Of a DNA stretch of 64,000 nt, positions 23,701 through 35,460 are shown piece by piece. Numbering within the stretch: position 1 is the stretch's first letter; every line of letters starts with the position of its first letter. The position numbers and the translations under genes are program-made. Source of the stretch: Hofstenia miamia (Eukaryota; Xenacoelomorpha; Acoela); contig SCFE01000013.1 in NCBI GenBank assembly GCA_004352715.1, forward strand, positions 413,183-477,182. The letters run 5' to 3'. The notes under the pieces were generated by a model. The model was not told the origin of the DNA. It was given only the letters and a program-made list of their open reading frames with translations, and did no database searches.

Positions 23701-24992
23701 TGTAGAATCTTGTCGACCCTGATTCTGAGTGAAATAGTTATAATTGCAAATACAATTTTTTTTATCCTGCAGATGATGGGTGTGAGAGACTCAATTATCA
23801 CTCTCCTTTCAATCGTATTAATATTATGCCAGTGGTTCTGGTTTCAGTTACTTCTACAATCTGTTTAGGTTGGAAGCAGTTGATGGTAGAGAGTTGAAAC
23901 CCGACGCCAATCAATGCAATAGAGAAAGAGTTCCAAGTTGGTAACAGCTCCAGCTGTCTTGGAAACCGCAGAGTTTGCCAACAGACCTCACAGTGCGTGG
24001 ATAATGTTCTCAGGGACAATGTGTGATTTGTAACCTATTAATTTAGTGCATTGGTTGTCCTTGTTATTACTGTTATGTAAATGAAGGAAGATAGCACAAC
24101 CTTGATGCATTCACTTTTTATAATTCCCTACATGTAATATCCCTATATTTACAATCACACATGAGAGCCCTCTGTACATGTGAGCAACCGATGCCGTCAG
24201 CTAAAAGTAAGAATTGAATGTCAGTCTATATTCAGATGGCAGTTGATATACAATCAGATGAGTTTACAATATAAACAAATAAGCCAACTGGCAATGATTG
24301 GGGCTCTGAGGCACATGGTATGTGTATTATTCACACGTAAGAATTTGGATCTTAAAAGGGTTAGCCTACTGTGAATTATAAACAACATGTATTATTAGTG
24401 AATCAATCAAAGGGAAGGCTATTACAGATTAAAAAAACCTATTCATAAACCTAACCTAAGAGCACGTCAGAAGTCTTGGCTACTGGTTGCACTGCACTTC
24501 TGAATGGCTGGATCATGAAGCTGCTCTGAAATGCCTTTAGCCAGATTTGGGACCACCAGAAAACTACTCATGTGCTCGAACATTTAGCTTTCCATTAACA
24601 CAATTGAAATAAAACCTGACAACATAACAAAGTAAATCCAGTAAAATTCGTTCATCACAATTACATCTATAACAGCATATTTATATCAAATTTTTTTAAA
24701 CAATTAAACACCCGGCAAGTACCTGTTAGTTGATGTTGTTGACAATTTTCCTTTCTTTGTCTGCTAATAATTATGCAACATTGGCATTAATTAGCATATG
24801 AGAGATCATCTCTTGATTTTTGTTGAACTATTTGCTGATATAATTATTGTCAAAAACTGCACTTATAAAATTGTACAAATAATCAAAAGAATAATAACTG
24901 TGTGTTTACATTTGATTAGTTATTTATTACATTACTAGTCTTAGTTACATCCATTTTTCTCTCCTTTTGACCAACACACAGATTATGCCACA
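23701..24992 (-). repeat. 3' LTR (family A), 1292 bp, reference copy
   Basis: Starts TGTAGAATC and ends TTATGCCACA on the plus strand. On the coding (minus) strand the U3 part contains ACAGGTACTT (plus 24717-24726) and, 31 bp further on, TATAAATA (plus 24678-24685), a plausible core promoter. It is the cleanest full-length copy and defines the family used for 355-2675, 5835-6964, 11129-11603 and 35482-35810. Confidence 0.85.
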
Positions 24993-25004
24993 CTCCCTCT
25001 CCAG
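24993..25004 (-). promoter_or_regulatory. polypurine tract next to 3' LTR
   Basis: The plus strand reads CTCCCTCTCC directly after the LTR, so the element strand carries GGAGAGGGAG immediately 5' of the 3' LTR. This is the position of the plus-strand primer in reverse transcription. Copy 1 has a run of C at the same place. Confidence 0.6.
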
Positions 25005-27614
25005 CATAGCTAATTAAGGATGATGACTTTTTCGCCATGGACTATCTCCACTGCTCTTCTTATCAGTTGGCTGCTTCCAGCATCTCCCAGTGAAGGTTTT
25101 GGTACCGTTTTTCTTTTGTTAGTTTCAGTACTACATCCTTTTCTGTCATAAGCATCTTTTTATGTTTTATGAATTACGGGTTTTGGAGGTTTTTTGATAT
25201 TGTGCACATGCTCTGGAGTTTGTTCTGAATTCATCATAGTACCTTTTGCATAGCCATAATCCTTTTATTGTGATCATGGTCATGGTTGCATCCACTGTGC
25301 TGGTGTGCACTAGTCTGGATTTATTGATGTGTTGGGGTAGACAAATTTGTACAATGATCATAGTGATTTTGGCAATGAGGCCTCATCATAGAATGCACTG
25401 ATATTGTTTTGCACTTCTTCTTTTATAATTTCTTCAGGTTTGTTTTTCCCCAATCTTATAATAGTTATTATTTCTACTCTTCACATAACATCTTAGTATC
25501 TGTATGTTGCACTCCATAGTTTGCACCATAATATGTCATTGACTATTACTGTTTGTGTGGGACAGTTTTTGATCTCCTTCTGTACTTATTCAATTTGTTT
25601 GTGTATTGGTTCCCCTTCTTTGTAGAGGTTGTTGGTGTGACTTTACCCTCTATGTAGACTCATTCTTTATTATCATTGTGTAGCAGTGTTTCTTTTGACT
25701 TTATGTACTGTTTGTTGTTTACTTTCTCTTTTGCTTTAGCTATTGTGTTGACGTGTTCTATTCGTGCCAGTATTCTTTACCAACCTTTTTACCTTTGAAC
25801 CTCCATGTTGGCAAAAGCATTGGTATTGATATTGTGGGTGGTGGAGTGCATTGTAGTAGTGTTGTCATTGTTTTATTTTCAATTGATTCATATGAGCCTT
25901 CCATTTTCGCTGTTGTTGCCATGGAGGATGTTGCTGGGTAGTTGTTTTAGCATTTGCCTTATTTCATTTTGCATGAAGGCTTCTGTGCATAGGATTTTCA
26001 TGAGTGATCTTGTTTCTTTTTCATATACTTCTCCATATATTCTCTCCACAATGTTGTTTTTCTGTTCATTTTTAACTGTTATTTCTACCAGTAGCCCTTC
26101 ATTGTCCTTGTCTAATCATGGGATTCCACTTGGTGTTGGCTCACCCCACTTCTCCAAATTGATTTTTTCAATTTCTCTTTGTGTATTTGGTGTTAGTGTG
26201 ATCTCTGTGGATTGCAAGAGCATATCTTCAATTTGCATTTCCTCTTAGGACTTGCTTACCATTTCAATTATTTCTATTGGGCAGTTTTGTCCTTCTCTCC
26301 TCATTAATTCTGAGCATTTCATTATTTTGGTGTATGTGCATTGTGGGTATTCTTCTAAGTACCTCTGTATCTCTTTTGTTATAATTTGATTGATGCTCAC
26401 AGATTCTATCTTCCTTATTGTTTCTAAAATTTCAGATTTCTCTCTCCTTATTAGGTTTCATGTTGTTAAACATGGCTGTTTTTTCAAGGCTCTTAATTTT
26501 GTGTTTGATGTCACTCCCACATCTATTTGCAAGTTCAATTGTTAAGGATGTCTACTTTGCTGGGGCATATGCCTGTTTTGTTGGCAAGTTCTATGATGCT
26601 CAGTCTTCCCAGAGTATGTTGTTCAGTGAGAAGTCTTGTGAAGTATTTCTCAAATTTTTGGTATGTTTTTTTCATTGGCAATAGTGATGTGATGTTTATG
26701 TTATGCAGCATCCAGTGTTTGATATTGATCAGCATTGGTGTTATTGCTATCTCATATTTTTCACAATATTGCATCTCTCCTTTTCATCATTAGCAATACC
26801 AGCTTGTCATTTTATGTTAAGGCTATCACAAGTATCCATATAGATGTTCTTGATCTAATATCCAGTACATTTGTTTCTTCAAGAGCATGTTTTTGAAGTT
26901 TCCTTTGGAATTCTTATTTCATGCAATGCTACCTTGACTGTTTTGTGGTAAGTTTTTATCAGCAATTTGATATCTATGAGTTGCCATTTTTCATGTATGG
27001 GTTTCTCCACTTTCATTTCTTTTCATACTTCTACAATCTGATGCCAATCTGTTCTAGCCTTTCTATGAGTGATTTTATGAACTCTGGCATGATTTTTTGT
27101 GCTCCTTCTGATGTGATTATATTTGTTTTGTACAGTTTTGCTGATTTTAGTGTGTCTTCAATGTTTATTTCAAGTTCTTTTGAGTTTATTTTGTTTTCCT
27201 TTAAGAAGTAAATTATTGTGAGGTTCTTCTTCTCCAAGTTTACTTGTTCACACTCCTCAATGCTTTTCTCATTGTTTTTCATTTAATTTTGTAATTCTTT
27301 CAACATTAACTAATTGTCAAATATTACATGAACTGTACTTCTAAAATAAGGATGGTTGAAGTTTTCTGTCATATTTTTCTTGTATAAGATTATTGTATTG
27401 CATGTGGGTCTATTATTTTTGTTGATCACTATGGGGATTGCTGAACCATCACTATCCTTAACTGATGCATTTTTATTTATGAATTGTTTGTCTCTTGGGA
27501 TAAATTATCATGAGATCTATACCACATTCTTCTGTTTGTAATAAAGTATCCTTTCTTTTCCTACTTTTCTCATTCTACTTTCATGTTCTTCAGATCTGGA
27601 TGACTTTGTTGTTG
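25005..27614 (-). pseudogene. third coding-like region downstream of pol (copy 2)
   Basis: About 2.6 kb of minus-strand sequence contains coding-like blocks in shifting frames. An acidic helical block lies at 27031-27282 (83 residues), another at 26535-26774 (ending IELANKTGICPSKV), and a long block at about 25960-26440 that includes RYLEEYPQCTYTKIMKC and LMRREGQNCPIEIIEM. Together they suggest a helical protein of several hundred residues. It sits where env would be, but no signal peptide, membrane anchor or Cys-rich ectodomain is evident. I do not recognise a family. Confidence 0.45.
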
Positions 27615-28737
27615 TGTAATATCCTCTACCATGCTTTATCACTCTTGATTCACTGTTACCTTGTAACATTGACTGTGCTATTGCAGGTGAGGATTTACTC
27701 ATTGTTACTGCTTACTTAGTTTCTTCTATTACATTACGTAACCATAAATAGCTGTTCACTTTTTAGGTGACGAACAAACGTGGTAACCTCTGCATTGATC
27801 TTTCAGTGGGCATCTGCCCAAAGCGGATCTCCACATCCAATTTCACCATTCCTTCCAATGCTTGAGTGCCACTTCTCAGCTCAATCAAGATAGCTTATGT
27901 GTACCCTACATTAGCTTGGTGCTTACTCAAGGCATGACACAACTCGACTTAATCTCTATTGTGTGAAAGTGTTATATCTATTTGCAACCGGAAACTGTCA
28001 CTAGTTGTTCATTCAATATTACATGTAGCCATTACCGAAATATATTGGCTTTATTAAATAAACAAATATCAAACAACTTCCTAACTTACATTTATAATTA
28101 CTACATGTAAGGTCATTATCAGTTGATTATAGGTCATTAATTTGGATCTGAAAATATATTAATATAATCCCTAAGGTTTGGTTATCCAACCATTTGTTGA
28201 AAGTTAATTATCTAATACATGTAGTTAGAAATGCTAGTCGGCTAATCGAGAGAAAAACCCCTATACCTAACTTAAGTGCACTTTCGTGATCTGGCACAGA
28301 GACCCTTGAATCCTTCCCTGTGATGGATCCCAGACCACTACTAAACACTCCTTAATTAGCTCGACATCGTATTAATTAATCAAACCTTTAATAAGATGAA
28401 ATAATAAGAATTCTAAGTAAAATTCTTTATCAATGCTTACAATAGTTTTAATTGTATTTATAGTAATTTGAAGAGAAGTACCTGTTGATTTAAATTTAAA
28501 CGTCTGCCAAGATGGCGGCTAAAAATAATGTAAGCAACAATTTGTTGAAAACGTTTTATCGACAGATACAATTATCTCTTTTTTGACACATGTTATTTTC
28601 TTGGTTGCAGTATACAAATCAAACTGAAATAATCACACTTGATTTAATCATAATATTTTTTCAATCACTTCTTTTTGATCTTAGTATCTTCTGCGACGTT
28701 TGCAGCTTATTTCTGTTTTATTTTGGATGATGCTACA
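27615..28737 (-). mobile_element. solo LTR (family B), minus orientation
   Basis: The sequence is the reverse complement of the 30008-31142 LTR: the plus strand begins TGTAATATCCTCTACC and ends GATGCTACA. Flanks GTTG (27611-27614) and ATTG (28738-28741) fit a 4-bp duplication with one change. Copy 1 has the empty site near 3900. On its own strand a YY1-like motif (plus 28507-28519), ACAGGTACTT (plus 28476-28485) and TATAAATA (plus 28455-28462) follow in order. Confidence 0.8.
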
Positions 28738-28837
28738 ATTGTTTATGTGAGAATGCTTCTGAGCTTTGTATTGTAGTAGGGAGTGAGTTTGTAAAGGGTT
28801 GTTCAGAAATGTCCGTTCCGGAATTGTCACTGATTTG

Positions 28838-29330
28838 TTTGATATCTGGATCCTTTAGTTGATCACAGGCCTTAGTACCTCCTGCCTTTAGTTGCAGATG
28901 AGGACTGATTGATTTAGCTGTTTGCTCTCTGCCCTTTAGTTGGCATAGAGTTCTGCTGGGGGTGTGGGGAGTGTTTTTACAGTGTTTCCACTTTTCTTGT
29001 AGGTTGCTCCAACCTTGTGCCTTTTAGTTGATGCTTGGTATGTGGATCTTGCCCCTTGTTTATCTGCTTGCCCTTTAGTTGGCATTTGGGTGAGGGTGTT
29101 CTTTTTCTGATTTTCCTGCTTGCTTGTGACTCAATCCTCATAACCTTTAGTTGGTAATCAGATTGTAGAGTTCTTCTTTTTATTCTTTTTCCTCTGTCTT
29201 TAGTTGTTGAGTGCTCCATCCTCATGCCCTTTAGTTGGCAATCAGATTGCAGAGACTTAGTGTGTCAAGTGCTGCTAGTTGATGATGTCTCCATCCTCAT
29301 GCCCTTTAGTTGACAATCAGAGTGTGGAGT
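28838..29330 (-). repeat. QLKG protein-repeat tail (copy 2)
   Basis: Same CTTTAGTTG-spaced array as in copy 1. The 82-residue open stretch at 28977-29225 shows three QLK cores separated by basic spacers. No N gap occurs here, which gives the better estimate of the true repeat number: about one copy of the block that is doubled around 4398 in copy 1. Confidence 0.6.
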
Positions 29331-29411
29331 TCTTCTCTGTCTGCTACTGCTTTTTAGTGGTGATTGGCTCTGACTTCTGGTTGTTCTCATCATTTTCTAA
29401 CCTAAATTCAG

Positions 29412-30003
29412 TTAATAAATTAATATCCCATTTTTTGGGGTCATATTTAAATTTATTTTCACTGCCCTCTGGGGCATAATTCTTTTTTTGACCTCAATGT
29501 TGTTATGTTGGGGTGTGCATTCTTCTTCTTCTTCTGCTACACTGTCCAAATCTTCTATCTCATTATATGTACTGTTGTTATCTTTTATAATTTTAAACTC
29601 TGCGTTTTTGTTTAATGTTACTTGTTCTATGTCTATTGTTGCCCATTTTAGGTTTTGGAAGTGTAATACCCTTCTGTCATTTAGTTTATAGTTATTATTC
29701 AGTAAGTTTGGTGTTATGGTCAATGGCCTTGGCCACTGTGTTTTTAGTTTTCTTACTCTGTTTACATCTTGTGTTCTTAGTAGTGTGTATGCATAAGCCT
29801 TATCCCCCTTCTTGTGTGGTTTGCCATTGATTTTCTTGTTGCAATTTTGTACCTGTCTGATTGCAGATTTTTTTGTATTATGGCACATTGCCTTGTGAAT
29901 TCCTGTAATTTTACATTTTATCTTCTTTATGTATTCATTGTCTGGTTTTTTGGAGTGTGCATGGTACTGCATTGATATAGGTATTGCAGCCTCTCTGCCA
30001 TAC
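29412..30003 (-). pseudogene. gypsy integrase C-terminal domain and tail (copy 2)
   Basis: A 197-residue open stretch begins MYGREAAIPISMQY, the conserved 'xYGRxxxxP' end of the catalytic core. It continues through KPHKKGDKAYAY, RKLKTQWPRPLTIT (GPF/Y-like but with the Gly replaced) and DRRVLHFQNLKWA, and ends in an acidic tail. It is cut on its N-terminal side by the solo LTR at 30008. This matches the C-terminal domain of Ty3/gypsy integrases; no chromodomain is recognisable. Confidence 0.75.
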
Positions 30004-30007
30004 ATTG

Positions 30008-31142
30008 TGTAGCATCATCCAAATAAATCTAAGCTGCAAATGTTGATCCAAGATGAGAATAAAATCAAAAAGATGAGGATTAGAAATATTGTATTAGATC
30101 AATTAGATTAATTTGTACTATGCAACCAAGAAACAATATGTGTCAGAAATAAGAGATTAGTATCAGTTGATAATAATACTTTTGACAAAATGAGGAGGCA
30201 AAATCACTTCCATTATTTTTAGCTGCCATCTTGGCAGATGAAAGTTCAAATTTGAAATTGACAGGTACTTTTCTAGATTTGCTATAAATAGAAACAAAAC
30301 ATTGTAAGCAAATGATAAAGAATTTTATTTGGAATTCTTATTTTGTTCTGCTATTATAGTTTGATTATTTAATTTGATGTCAAGCTAAACAAGTAGTGTT
30401 TAGTAGTGATCTGAATCCATCATCAAGATTGATTCTAGGGTCTTTGTACCAGACTATGAAAATGCACTTAGGTTAGGTATAGGGGTTTTTCTCTTGTTTA
30501 GCTGACTAGCAATCACACAGTACATGTACTATGATAAATGAATTTGAAAAACAGGTGGTTGACAAAAACCTAGGTAATATATTATTACTATTTCAGATCC
30601 AAATTAGTGACTATAAAATGACCAATAAAGTGACTGAACATGTACTAATTAATAAATGTAGGTTAGGAAGCTGCTCAATATTAAGCTATTTATTAAAGCC
30701 AATATATTTTAGTAATGGCTACATGTAATGTTAATTAAGCAGCTAGTAACAAGTCTGGTTGCAAATTCATGAAACACATTTACAAAATAGAGTCTAAGTC
30801 AAATTGTGTATTGTCTTGAGTATACACTGAGTTAGGATAGGGTACACATAAGTTGTATCAATGAGCTGGGAGGTGGAATTCAACCAAATGGATCATTGAG
30901 GGACTGGTGAAACTAGATGTGAAGATCAGCTTTGGGCAGATGCCCATTACTGATTGTTGGAGAGATTGCTGTATGGCTTCATCACCTAAATAGTGAATAG
31001 TTAAATCTAGTCATGTTATATTAACAGAAGTAAACACAAGCTAAACAGTATCTAGTTACATAAATCCCTACCCCAATGATACAACCAATGTTATATAGTA
31101 ACAAAGGATAAACAGTAATAATGCCTGGTAGAGGATGTTACA
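30008..31142 (+). mobile_element. solo LTR (family B), plus orientation, 1135 bp
   Basis: Begins TGTAGCATCATCC and ends GATGTTACA, flanked by exact 4-bp ATTG duplications (30004-30007, 31143-31146) inside integrase. A U3-like first part carries GCTGCCATCTTGG (about 30221), ACAGGTACTT (30261-30270) and TATAAATA (30283-30290). No internal region remains. It is the reference copy of family B. Confidence 0.85.
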
Positions 31143-31900
31143 ATTGCCTTGTATTGTGTCATCCCTGTGGTTGCATGTATTGATGTGTTGAAGGAGTATT
31201 CTACCATTTTAATACCTTCTCACCAATCTCTACCTCCAACTCTTGATGTCAGTACTCTTATCAATTTAATCATGGTTCTATTTAATCTTTTGGTATTTAA
31301 TGTTTGCAGGTGATATGCCATAGTTTTTTCTGTTATTATTTCAATTAGTTTTGTCATTTCTTCAAGTAATTTCTTTCAAATTGGACTCTATGATCAGATA
31401 CAATTATTTCCTTTGGGCCAAATTTTAGTATCCACTCTTTTGTTATTTTTTTGGCTACTATTTTCACTTTGGTAGAGTCTAGGGGTATCATTCTGGCATA
31501 CTTAGGGAAGTTGTCTACTAGTAGTAGAATGTATTGGTAACCTTCATTGTCTTGTGACAATTTTTCTAGATCTACATGCACTATTGGGTTTGTTGTCATT
31601 GCTATTATTTTCTCTAACATTGCTGTTTGTGTGGGAAGTGAGTTTTGTTATTGATTATTAAGCATGTTGTGCATTTATTTATCACGTCTTATACTGCTTT
31701 TCTTATGGTTGAAGTGTGTATTGAATGTTAGTTTAGGTTGTATGATTCTCATGTGGCTATTTTTGTGGACTTTTTTACTAGGTCTCTTCTGAAATATTCC
31801 AGTATGGCTTTCCTTGATATTTTCCCTGTATGTATAGCAGTCCATTTTTATTAGTCTTCCATGTGTATATTTGGAAGTAGCTCTTTGCTATTTTTCCTAG
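31143..31900 (-). pseudogene. gypsy integrase, zinc-binding region and core (copy 2)
   Basis: The 88-residue stretch at 31354-31620 reads IVHVDLEKLSQDNEG, then LLLVDNFPKYARMIPL and IIVSDHRVQFE. This gives two of the three catalytic acidic residues (Asp in VDL, Asp in SDH). The third is not present at its expected place near 31290, where a Lys is read, as in copy 1. Further upstream, about 31620-31790, lie fragments of the N-terminal zinc domain in other frames. Confidence 0.75.
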
Positions 31901-31954
31901 TGGTTTCTTTTCATTTTTTATTTTTTCTATTATTTATTTTAGGATGATTTTGGT

Positions 31955-33170
31955 TCATTGTTTTTCAATGATTTCAGTTTCTGTTATTTCTTCTTTTATC
32001 ATTATGGGCATTAAAGTTTTCCCTTTTTTCTTGGCATTGATGCCTGGTAGTTTTTCATATTCATTATGAGGTAAAAATTCAAACTGTTTTCTTTCTCCAT
32101 CTGTTTTTTCCATATCTTGTTGGTATTCTGGTAATGCTGTCAAGAAGTCTGTGTTTTTGTGCGTGTTCCCTTTCTGTGTTCAACTGTGAACTTAAATTCA
32201 TTGAGGTACTCTATCCAACATGATACTATGGAGGATTTGTCTCCAGAAAATTTCTTTAGGCACACTAGCCTGCTATTGCTTGTTCTTACTTTGAATGTTT
32301 GACCTATTAGTTTCCTACTGAAAAACTGGATTGGTGCCTCTTTGTTATCTTTTATTTGGCTTAAGCATGCACCTATTGCTATTTTGCTGGTGTCAGAGTC
32401 CAGGATAAATTCTTTATCATAGTCTGGGGTGTTAAGTAATGGTAGTTTTTATGTTATCAAGTTGTTCCTGTTCCTTCCATTTCCATTCAAATATTGCTGA
32501 ATTTTTCAATAATACTGTCATTTTGTTTGTTTTCTGGGCTATGTTTACTTTGAATCATCTGTAATTGTTGATAAAGTCCATTATTCTTTGGAGATCTTTC
32601 TTTGTTTTGGGGCTGCTTATGTTTTGTACCATTTCTTTGGCGCTATTTTTCATCTTGATCCTTCCTTTTTCTATTTCCCTTCCTAGGAACACAACTTGTG
32701 TTTTTAGAATTTTGCATTTTTTTCCATTCACTCTTAATCCAGTGCTGTGTAGATTTTTAATGTTCTGTCAAATTTGTTGATTTGTTCAGGTATCATGTTG
32801 CTTGCTATTAATATGTCATCTATGTATGTGCTTATTCTGTCTTCCACTTTTCTGTTATTTTGTTTAAGGACTTTGTTATGTACCTTTGGAATGTTGCCAG
32901 TGCATTGCACAATCCAAATGCCATGTACATCCACTCAAACAACCCATAGCGTGTTATGAAGGCTGTTTTTCTATGTCCTTTGTCTCCAGTGGTACCTGCC
33001 AATATGCTCTGCATATGTCTAAGCAGGTGTAGTATTTATGTTTGCTAACATCATAGATTATGTTGTTGATTCTTGGGAGAGGGTACACATCCTTTTTGGT
33101 GATATCATTCAATTTCTTGAAATCAATGCAGTGTCTATGTTTGTTCCCTTGTTTAATGAATACTGTTGGT
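31955..33170 (-). pseudogene. gypsy reverse transcriptase and RNase H (copy 2)
   Basis: Minus-strand fragments read CIDFKKLNDITKKDVYPLPR, YTCLDICRAYWQVPLETKD, TRYGLFEWMYMAFGLCNAL and STYIDDILIASNMIP (catalytic YIDD), followed by degraded RNase H around 32200-32450. TCLDICRAYWQ is the palm motif containing the first catalytic Asp. Several frame breaks occur (about 32760, 32880, 32990). The segment ends at the single n at 33171, where about 270 bp present in copy 1 are missing. Confidence 0.8.
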
Positions 33171-33171
33171 N

Positions 33172-33800
33172 TTGAGATGTTCAATTATGTTAATTGTTTT
33201 ATCTATTAACATTTTTTCTGTCTTTATTTTTCTTCCAAAAATTTTAATTTTCTCTTTCTTCAAATTGACCATTCTGTTGGTTGCATTTAATATTGGTATG
33301 GTTCCTTTTACTTCTTTCACTGTACATATACTTGACAGTAAGGATAATTTTTTAGTGTTTATGCCTGTTTGCTCGTACATCGACAGTAAGGATAATTTTT
33401 TAGTGTTTATGCCTGTTTGCTCGTACATCATGATTTCTGCATTTATTTCATCATTGGTTGCTATTTGGCACATTTTCCAATTGTTTGGCTGTATTCTGGT
33501 GTCCTCCACTAATTTAAATAGTATTGTGTCTTCATTTTCATTTTCCTCCTCTGTCATTATAATTTCTTCTTAGACTCATATTGTTTTGTTTGTGTACTTT
33601 ATTAAACATCCATTGTGTGTTAGGAAATCATTTCCTAATATCATTTCATACAACAGCAGGTTCCTTTCCATGTCAAGTACAGTACATGTTTGTTGGAATG
33701 TTGTGTTTGTGATCTTTATAGGTATTTTTTCTAATTTTCCTTTAATGTTGATGTATTCTCCAGAGGCATTTATTAACCTATTTTTTCATTTTGTTGGCCT
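33172..33800 (-). pseudogene. pol linker between protease and RT (copy 2)
   Basis: The 134-residue stretch at 33153-33557 is acidic and then Lys/Ile-rich and corresponds to 9020-9360 in copy 1. A 60-bp unit is tandemly duplicated at about 33330-33440 and encodes MYEQTGINTKKLSLLS twice, a recent duplication. No catalytic motif. Confidence 0.5.
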
Positions 33801-33925
33801 TGCCTATGAAATCTGATCTTTGCTGTGCAGTTGTTGGTGATAACTGATATAACTGCTCCCATGTCTATAGTAGCTTTGAGCATTATTCTAATAATTACAA
33901 CTGTAATTGTATTTGTCTTTATAAG
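33800..33925 (-). pseudogene. gypsy aspartic protease active-site segment
   Basis: The minus strand reads KATIDMGAVISVI around plus 33840-33875. The pattern 'hhDTGAxxSxI' marks retroviral-type aspartic proteases; here the Thr of the D[TS]G triad is Met (plus 33854-33865). The surrounding frame is degraded. In the family this enzyme matures Gag and Pol. Copy 1 lacks the whole segment. Confidence 0.55.
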
Positions 33926-34089
33926 GTTGGTTATTTTTAGAATGGGTGCACATTTTTTCAGAGTCAGTGCTCCTCTTAGTTTAAATTTTCTGAATTTTCT
34001 TTGGTTTTGTTACTATCTTTATTTTATTCCTCTTTGTTTTCAATTAGATCTTCTTCCTCAAAGTAGGCATCTTCTTCTTCAATTAAGTT

Positions 34090-35203
34090 AATTTGACATT
34101 TGTAATATGTCTTTGTGTGTCCCTTCTTTCCACACATCTGGCATTTTAAGTCTTTTGGCTTTATTATCCTTATTGTACAATCTTTCAATTTTATCTTTAT
34201 TAACTTTAGTAATCATTCTACTTGTGACATGTAATTTCTTAAATCATCTCTCCTGTTCATTTTGATTCCATTAAGGATCATTCTGTATTGGCCTTTGAAG
34301 CTTTCATCATTGTAATAAGTTTGATATTTGCCAATCAGTTTTTTGTAGTTTGTTTTTGTTTTAATATCTAGTACTAAGTAATGTTGGTGATTGGATGTCT
34401 TCTCTTCCTGTAAATTTTGGAATGATTGCTTTGCATGCCAGTTTATCAATTTCGTCTTCATCCAATAATATTGTATTTTTGAATGTTGGTTTTGATTCCA
34501 TTGGTTTGTCACAGTTTGCTTTCACTTGTTGTGTTATGTTATTTACCATTTTGTCTATAAATTCTTCTGTTTCATTTGATTTCCTGATATCTGCCATTTT
34601 GTCATTTGAGCCTTTCTTTTTGCTTAATTTTTCTGGTTCTTCCATTGTTGTTCTCTCTTTTGTGTTATTTGTTTCGTCATTATCTAGTATCATTAATCTC
34701 AGTTTGTCTCTGAGGTTGTTGATTTCAATTTGCTTCATCATGCTTTCTTCTCTTAGGCACACATTTTCATTGTGCATCTCGCCTATCAATTGTTGTAGCC
34801 TTTCACTTTGGATTTTTATTTCTGTGTTTGCCTTGGTAAGTTTTTCAATTTGTTTTTTAAATAGGTTTTGTTGCTTGCTTAATCTGGAACTTGTGTCATC
34901 TCTCATTTTGTTAATTAGTCTTTCTTTTTTATATTTGCTGTTTCCACTTCAAACATTCTTTGTGGTAACTGTTTGATTTGTATCATTAATTCTTTCTTTT
35001 CTTTCTGTATTATTTTTGTTAATTGTTTGAGGAAGTTCAGCTATTGTTGGTTTGTTTTGGATTTCTACTGGCTGTAGTGTCATTTTGGTGGGAGAAGTCT
35101 TGCTTTCAGTTGACATTATTATGTCTTGTGTTTGGAGAGTTTGAGCTTGGGGAGTCTTTTGCAGTTTTGTTTTACTTTTGTTTTTCTTCCTAGAGTTAAC
35201 CAT
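34090..35203 (-). pseudogene. gypsy gag with zinc knuckle (copy 2)
   Basis: Starts at a Met (plus 35203) with a Lys/Thr/Gln-rich N-terminus (84 residues). It continues in another frame as a long coiled-coil-like segment (34361-34906: KKQIEKLTKANTEIKIQSER and onward), then a capsid-like part reading IIPKFTGRE and FKGQYRMILNGIKM in a third frame. It ends with a zinc knuckle at plus 34096-34143, CQMCGKKGHTKTYYKC, spaced CX2CX4HX6C rather than the usual CX2CX4HX4C. Frame breaks near 34950 and 34400 make it non-functional. Role: genome packaging in the particle. Confidence 0.65.
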
Positions 35204-35460
35204 ATTTAATGTTAGCTTGGAGTAGTCCTTGTGTTAGTCTCCAGTTTCAGCTTTGGTTTTCATGGATTAGTTTACTATTTGGCATTCACTGTCCATTTCT
35301 TTCTTACTTTTCTTTGTTATTGTCAGTAGTTTGAGAAGAAACAACTATCTTGACTCAAGTCTGCTGTCTTTAATGCTGTTTTTTAGTTACCATATTGGTA
35401 GGAATTTATCAGAAGTTCATCTTCTTGAATTATTTTCCTCTAATTCTTCTTTGCACTGTC

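Noticed and set aside
25005-27614. Retroviral envelope gene
   Set aside because: Position fits, but no signal peptide, transmembrane segment or cysteine pattern was visible.
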